Shown here in pieces: positions 14,226 to 18,446 of a stretch of 18,446 nt of DNA. The DNA is from an uncultured Solirubrobacter sp. (lineage in GTDB: Bacteria > Actinomycetota > Thermoleophilia > Solirubrobacterales > Solirubrobacteraceae), in the NCBI GenBank assembly GCA_937871635.1, contig CALMNS010000009.1, positions 1 to 18,446 of the forward strand, written 5' to 3'. A program made the position numbers and the translations under genes. The notes under the pieces are model-generated. The model worked only from the letters and a program-made list of their open reading frames with translations, had not been told where the DNA came from and ran no database searches. Every line of letters starts with the position of its first letter. Within the stretch, counting starts at the first letter, position 1.

Positions 14226-14944
14226 GTCCGAGCCCAAAGGGCAACCGCGATCTCGTCCGCGGCCGCCATGACGTCGATCGCGACCGCTTCCGGATCGAGG
14301 CCCGCGATCCAGACGGCGCTGATCGCTGCGTCAGGCTCGTGGCCTGGAGCGCTGATCGCGGCGGCGACGCCGGTGGCGCCGGGCAGCAGCTCGCCGCGCG
14401 AAACGGAGTAGCGTCGCTCGCGGGCGCGAGAGATCACCTCCGGCTCGCCACGGGCAGGCGAGCCGGCGGCCAGCAGCACATGCCCAGGCGCGCCTTGGGT
14501 CAAGGGATGGCGCATGCCGGACCGGTAGGTGATGTGCATGCGCGGCTCGCGCGGGAGCACCACGGCGGCGACCACGGCCTCGTCGCCGTCGCGGATGGTC
14601 AGCGCGGTTGTGGCCCTGAGCCGGTCGGCGAGCCGCTGGAGCACAGGCTCGGATACCTCTTGCAGGCGCGGACGCACCCCGGCGGCCAGCTCGATGAGCC
14701 CCGGGGCCAGCGTGAAGCGGCCGTCAGCCTCGCGCCGGACGAGGTGGTGGTCGGCGAGGGGACCGAGCAGGCGGTACACGGCGGCCCTGTGGGTGGCCAG
14801 CGCACCAGCGAGCTCTGAGACCGTCAGGCCGTCGGGACGGCGGGCAAGCACCTCGAGCGCCCGCAGGCCGCGATCCAACGTCTGCGAGTGACTGGCCGCC
14901 GAAGGCGAAGCGGGCTCGGGGACCGACACGGTGCAGAGGACCAT
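14222..14944 (-). CDS. IclR-family transcriptional regulator
   Basis: A 240-residue protein with an N-terminal winged helix-turn-helix (about 20-80: SQTLDRGLRALEVL, then LTVSELAGALATHRAAVYRLL) and a C-terminal IclR effector domain with RMHITYRSGMRHPLTQGAPG and GVAAAISAPG segments. IclR proteins often activate or repress aromatic catabolic operons in response to a pathway acid. The ATG at 14944 gives a normal IclR length; its GCGGAG ribosome site is rather close, so a nearby alternative start is possible. It converges on hpaD, and the two stop codons share one CTAG (14222-14225), each TAG being read on its own strand. Third-position base use matches the island, not the genes to its right, so I treat it as the island's last gene. 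Target promoters are unknown; the palindrome upstream of hpaE is one candidate. Confidence 0.92.
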   Translation of the reverse strand: MVLCTVSVPEPASPSAASHSQTLDRGLRALEVLARRPDGLTVSELAGALATHRAAVYRLLGPLADHHLVRREADGRFTLAPGLIELAAGVRPRLQEVSEPVLQRLADRLRATTALTIRDGDEAVVAAVVLPREPRMHITYRSGMRHPLTQGAPGHVLLAAGSPARGEPEVISRARERRYSVSRGELLPGATGVAAAISAPGHEPDAAISAVWIAGLDPEAVAIDVMAAADEIAVALWART

Positions 14945-15000
14945 AGCTCCGCTCAGGACAGGACCCGGGGCGGGTCTCCGCAAGGTGTCGCTCCTGGCGT

Positions 15001-15755
15001 TCAGAGCTCCGCCAGCACCGCCTCGAGCTCCTCGACCACGTCGCCGCCGAGCCGGACGGCCGCGTCGTCGTCGTACGGCGTCGGGCCCTTCGTGATGACC
15101 GCCACCTGACCGCCGGCCGCGAGGGTGAGCGCGGGCAGGCCCGCCACCGGGTGGACCTCGAGCGACGAGCCGACGCAGAGCAGGAGGTCCGCGCCGGCGG
15201 CGAGCGCCGAGGCGCGCTCGATCGCCGCCTCGGGCAGGTACTCGCCGAACAGGACGACGTCCGGCTTGAGCGGGTCCCCGCAGAGGCACCGCGGGATCCC
15301 GTCGGGATCGGCGGCGAGGCGGCCGCGGACCTCCTCGAGGCCGACCCGCCCGCCGCAGTCCAGGCAGGAGGCGTGGCTGATCGAGCCGTGGACCTCGACC
15401 AGCGTCCGGACCCCGGCCGCCTCGTGGAGCCCGTCGATGTTCTGCGTGATCACGGCGTCCAGGCGCCCCGAGCGCTCGAGCTCGACCAAGGCGAGGTGCG
15501 CCCGGTTGGGCACCTTGTCGCGCAGGGACGCGAAGCGCTCGCCGTAGAAGGACCAGAAGCGCTTCGGGTCGCGGCGGAAGGCGTCGATGTGGGCGACCTC
15601 CATCGGGTCGACGTTCGCCCACAGCCCGGTCCCGGGCGAGCGGAAGTCCGGGATCCCCGAGGGAACGGAGATCCCGGCGCCGGTCAGCGCCACCACGGAG
15701 CGCGCCGCGCGGATGAGCTCCGCGAGGCGCGCAGCGCCGGGAGCGGCCGGGGTGG

Positions 15756-15771
<16 letters not shown>
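15001..15771 (-). CDS. Sir2-family NAD-dependent protein deacylase (sirtuin)
   Basis: A 256-residue sirtuin from a GTG start at 15771. The NAD-binding motif is LTGAGISVPSGIPDFRSPG (residues 29-47), TQNIDGLHEAAG is at 109-120, and the catalytic His is H128 in VEVHGS. The zinc ligands are C136 and C139 (CLDC) with C162 and C164 (CLC). It removes acyl groups from lysine using NAD, giving nicotinamide and O-acyl-ADP-ribose, and acts in the cytoplasm. The start overlaps the hydratase gene by 16 bases; the first 13 codons have unusual third-position A/T for this region, so the true start may be slightly downstream. It is probably cotranscribed with the acyl-CoA genes upstream, where it could tune acyl-CoA enzymes. 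That regulatory link is inference. Confidence 0.92.
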
Positions 15772-16842
<1,071 letters not shown>

Positions 16843-16856
<14 letters not shown>

Positions 16857-17715
16857 AGAACCCCCTCCCCGTCTTGGCGCCGAGCTCGCCGGCGTCGACC
16901 TTCTCCTCCATGCCCTGGTGGACGTAGAAGCGGTCCCCGTAGGCGTCGCGCAGGTCGCGCGCGACCTTGAGCGCCGTGTCCAGGCCGGACATGTCGGCGA
17001 GCCGGAAGGGGCCCATCGGCATGACCTTCGACGCGGTCAGGGCCTCGTCGATCGCCTCGACCGACACCCCGGACTCGTCCTGGTAGCGCCAGATCTCCGA
17101 CGCCGTCGAGGTCAGGATCCGGTTGACGACGAACCCGGGGACCTCGGCGCAGCGCACGGGCGTCTTGCGGATCGCCTGGGCGAAGTTGGCCGCCGCCTGG
17201 AGCGTCTCGGGCGAGGTCTCGTCCCCCTCGATGATCTCGACGAGCCGCATGTAGGACGCGGGCCAGAAGAAGTGGAAGCCGACCACCTTGTCGGGCCGCT
17301 CGACGGCCTCGGCGATCTCGGTGATCGAGAGGCCGGAGGTGTTCGAGGCGAGGATCGCGTGGCCGGGGGTGACCGCGTCGAGCTCCTCGTAGACCGCGTG
17401 CTTGATCTCGATCTTCTCCGGGACGGCCTCGACGACGAAGTCGACGTCGCCGAAGCCGTCGTAGGACGTGGTGCCGGTGATGCGCCCGAGGAGCTCGTCG
17501 CGCTGGGCGTCGGCCTGCTCCTGGGTGAGGCGCTCCTTCTTGACGAGCTTGGCGAGCTGGCCCTGGGTCACCTCGCGGGCCTTCTCCAGGCCCGCGTCGA
17601 CGAACCGCTGGTCGACGTCCTTGAGGACCACGGGGACGTCGGCGGCGGCGATGACCTGGGCGATCTCGCCGCCCATCACCCCCGCCCCGACGACCGCGGC
17701 CTTGAATACGAACAA
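16843..17715 (-). CDS. 3-hydroxyacyl-CoA dehydrogenase (NAD-binding and first C-terminal domain)
   Basis: A 290-residue dehydrogenase. The Rossmann motif GAGVMGGEIAQ is at residues 10-20, EAVPEKIEIK at 96-105, and the catalytic set is S127 (SNTSGL), H148 (GFHFFWP), E160 and N198 (GFVVNRIL), with the same spacing as human HADH (S137, H158, E170, N208). It ends in the usual GAKTGRGFYEHG. The start is TTG at 17715 with a GGAGGG ribosome site 7 bases upstream; no ATG fits. It oxidises (S)-3-hydroxyacyl-CoA to 3-ketoacyl-CoA with NAD. It is translated just ahead of, and overlapping, the 3HCDH-hydratase gene, its likely partner subunit. Third positions are almost all G or C. Confidence 0.92.
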
Positions 17716-17756
17716 TTCCGGTCCCTCCGTGTCTTATGAACGTCCGCGGATGGTAT

Positions 17757-18218
17757 TCAGGCGCCGAGCTCTGAGTCGGCGGCGCGCTCCCGGGCGAAGC
17801 GGGCGAGCGAGCGCTGCAGCGACGCGCGCAGGGCCCGGCGGATATAGAGCAGGTCGACAAGCGGGGTGAAGGGGTTGGTCTCCTTGAGCTCGTAGGCGAG
17901 CGCGAGGCGGACGCGGACCGCTCCGCCGTCGTGCGGGTCGAAGCGGACGGACTGGGTGCCCGCGAGCTGGCCGTCCTCCACCGCCACGGCGTGCGCCGCC
18001 CCCGGGCGGTGCTCGAGGACCTGCTCGCGGACCCGCCCGCGCCCGCCCGGTCGCGAGTCCCACTGGAGCACCGCGCCCGGCTCCGGCCAGCCGGGAGCGA
18101 CGCTCGCGGTGCGGCCGAAGCCGTCGACCCACGCCGGCCAGCGGGCGGTGTCCGTCCACAGGGCGCTCACCGCCTCGGCGGGCCCCGGCACGAGGACGCT
18201 CGTCTCGATCGTCTTCAA
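17757..18218 (-). CDS. SRPBCC-family (START/polyketide cyclase-like) protein
   Basis: A 153-residue protein if started at the TTG at 18218. It has the pattern of SRPBCC ligand-binding proteins: KTIETSVLVPGPAEAVSALW at the N-terminus, WPAWVDGFGRT, then beta strands and the closing helix with RRALRASLQRSLARFARER. I chose the TTG because KTIETSV is where the fold normally begins and TTG is an unusual leucine codon in this GC-rich region. The frame remains open to an ATG at 18305, but that would overlap the aat gene on the opposite strand by about 80 bases. No Shine-Dalgarno is visible. Such proteins bind hydrophobic ligands or help in coenzyme/lipid steps; nothing more specific can be said. It lies 41 bases upstream of the dehydrogenase and may be in the same operon. 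Confidence 0.75.
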   Translation of the reverse strand: MKTIETSVLVPGPAEAVSALWTDTARWPAWVDGFGRTASVAPGWPEPGAVLQWDSRPGGRGRVREQVLEHRPGAAHAVAVEDGQLAGTQSVRFDPHDGGAVRVRLALAYELKETNPFTPLVDLLYIRRALRASLQRSLARFARERAADSELGA

Positions 18219-18225
18219 GGCCGCG

Positions 18226-18446
18226 ATGATGGCACCCGTGCCGATCGATCCGACCCCCAGCGCGTGGCGGCTCCCGCCCGCCGAGCAGGCCGACGAGCAC
18301 GGCATCGCGGCGCTGGGCGCCGACCTCGAGCCGGGGACCCTGCTCGCCGCCTACCGGTCCGGCCTGTTCCCCATGCCGCTGCGCGGCGTGGCGGCGATGG
18401 CGTGGTGGTCGCCCGATCCGCGCGGCGTGCTCGAGCCGCCGGCCCT
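18226..18446 (+). CDS. aat: Leucyl/phenylalanyl-tRNA-protein transferase, N-terminal part (runs off the window)
   Basis: An open frame of 73 codons from the ATG at 18226 (a second ATG follows at 18229) to the window edge. It contains GIAALGADLEPGTLLAAYRSG, LFPMP and AWWSPDPRGVLEPP, the conserved N-terminal segments of Aat (LxxGxDLxPxxLLxAYxxGxFP and WWSPxPRxVL). Aat transfers Leu or Phe from tRNA to proteins with N-terminal Arg or Lys, marking them for ClpAP/ClpS degradation. It is divergent from the SRPBCC gene with starts only about 7 bases apart, so promoters must overlap neighbouring coding or leader sequence. The rest of the protein is outside the window. Confidence 0.88.
   Translation, partial: MMAPVPIDPTPSAWRLPPAEQADEHGIAALGADLEPGTLLAAYRSGLFPMPLRGVAAMAWWSPDPRGVLEPPA

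Noticed and set aside
14222..15622. Reading the IclR frame upstream to 15622 as one 466-residue protein
   Set aside because: The upstream part is an Arg/Pro-rich shadow frame of the sirtuin gene; IclR homology starts only after the ATG at 14944.
18219..18305. Extended N-terminus for the SRPBCC protein from the ATG at 18305
   Set aside because: It would run opposite the conserved aat N-terminus, and the added residues do not resemble the SRPBCC fold, which begins at KTIETSV right after the TTG at 18218.

Overview
This 18.4 kb window is high-GC bacterial DNA with tightly packed, often overlapping genes and several GTG/TTG starts. This fits a high-GC actinobacterium, possibly Thermoleophilia/Solirubrobacterales. 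That placement is inferred from gene style and protein resemblance and was not tested. I saw no rRNA, tRNA, CRISPR array or transposase gene.

Layout. Positions 1-14944 hold a catabolic island for an arylacetic compound. At the left, on the minus strand, are a two-component 4-hydroxyphenylacetate hydroxylase (hpaB 1302-2771, hpaC 814-1305) and a fumarylacetoacetate-hydrolase-family enzyme cut by the window edge (1-714). They are divergent from a GntR/FCD regulator (3071-3754). Next comes a six-gene minus-strand operon (9028 down to 3784), in which each gene overlaps the next by the four bases ATGA: cupin, HpaI-type aldolase, DUF6282-like metal hydrolase, type I extradiol dioxygenase, heme aldoxime dehydratase, nitrilase. 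A plus-strand amidase diverges from the cupin. A metallo-beta-lactamase-fold hydrolase (minus) and an HpaE-type semialdehyde dehydrogenase (plus) diverge at about 11.45-11.51 kb. HpaE is followed by a homoprotocatechuate 2,3-dioxygenase (13206-14225), which converges on an IclR regulator.

Proposed working of the island (inference from families). Aldoxime dehydratase turns an arylacetaldoxime into the nitrile. Nitrilase, possibly helped by the amidase for amide by-products, gives the arylacetic acid. HpaBC hydroxylates it to homoprotocatechuate, HpaD opens the ring, HpaE oxidises the semialdehyde, the FAH-family enzyme isomerises/decarboxylates, and HpaI releases pyruvate and succinic semialdehyde. 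An aldoxime-nitrile front end joined to a homoprotocatechuate meta-cleavage pathway is the most interesting feature here. HpaF- and HpaH-like steps are not visible and may lie beyond the left edge.

Two palindromic, CTAG-bounded intergenic elements (10617-10698 and 13022-13192) look like small non-autonomous insertions. Removing the second would restore a tight hpaE-hpaD junction.

From about 15,000 to the end, third codon positions become almost purely G/C and the genes look like core metabolism: a Sir2 deacylase, a split 3-hydroxyacyl-CoA dehydrogenase/enoyl-CoA hydratase pair, an SRPBCC protein and the start of leucyl/phenylalanyl-tRNA-protein transferase. The composition change suggests the island was acquired.
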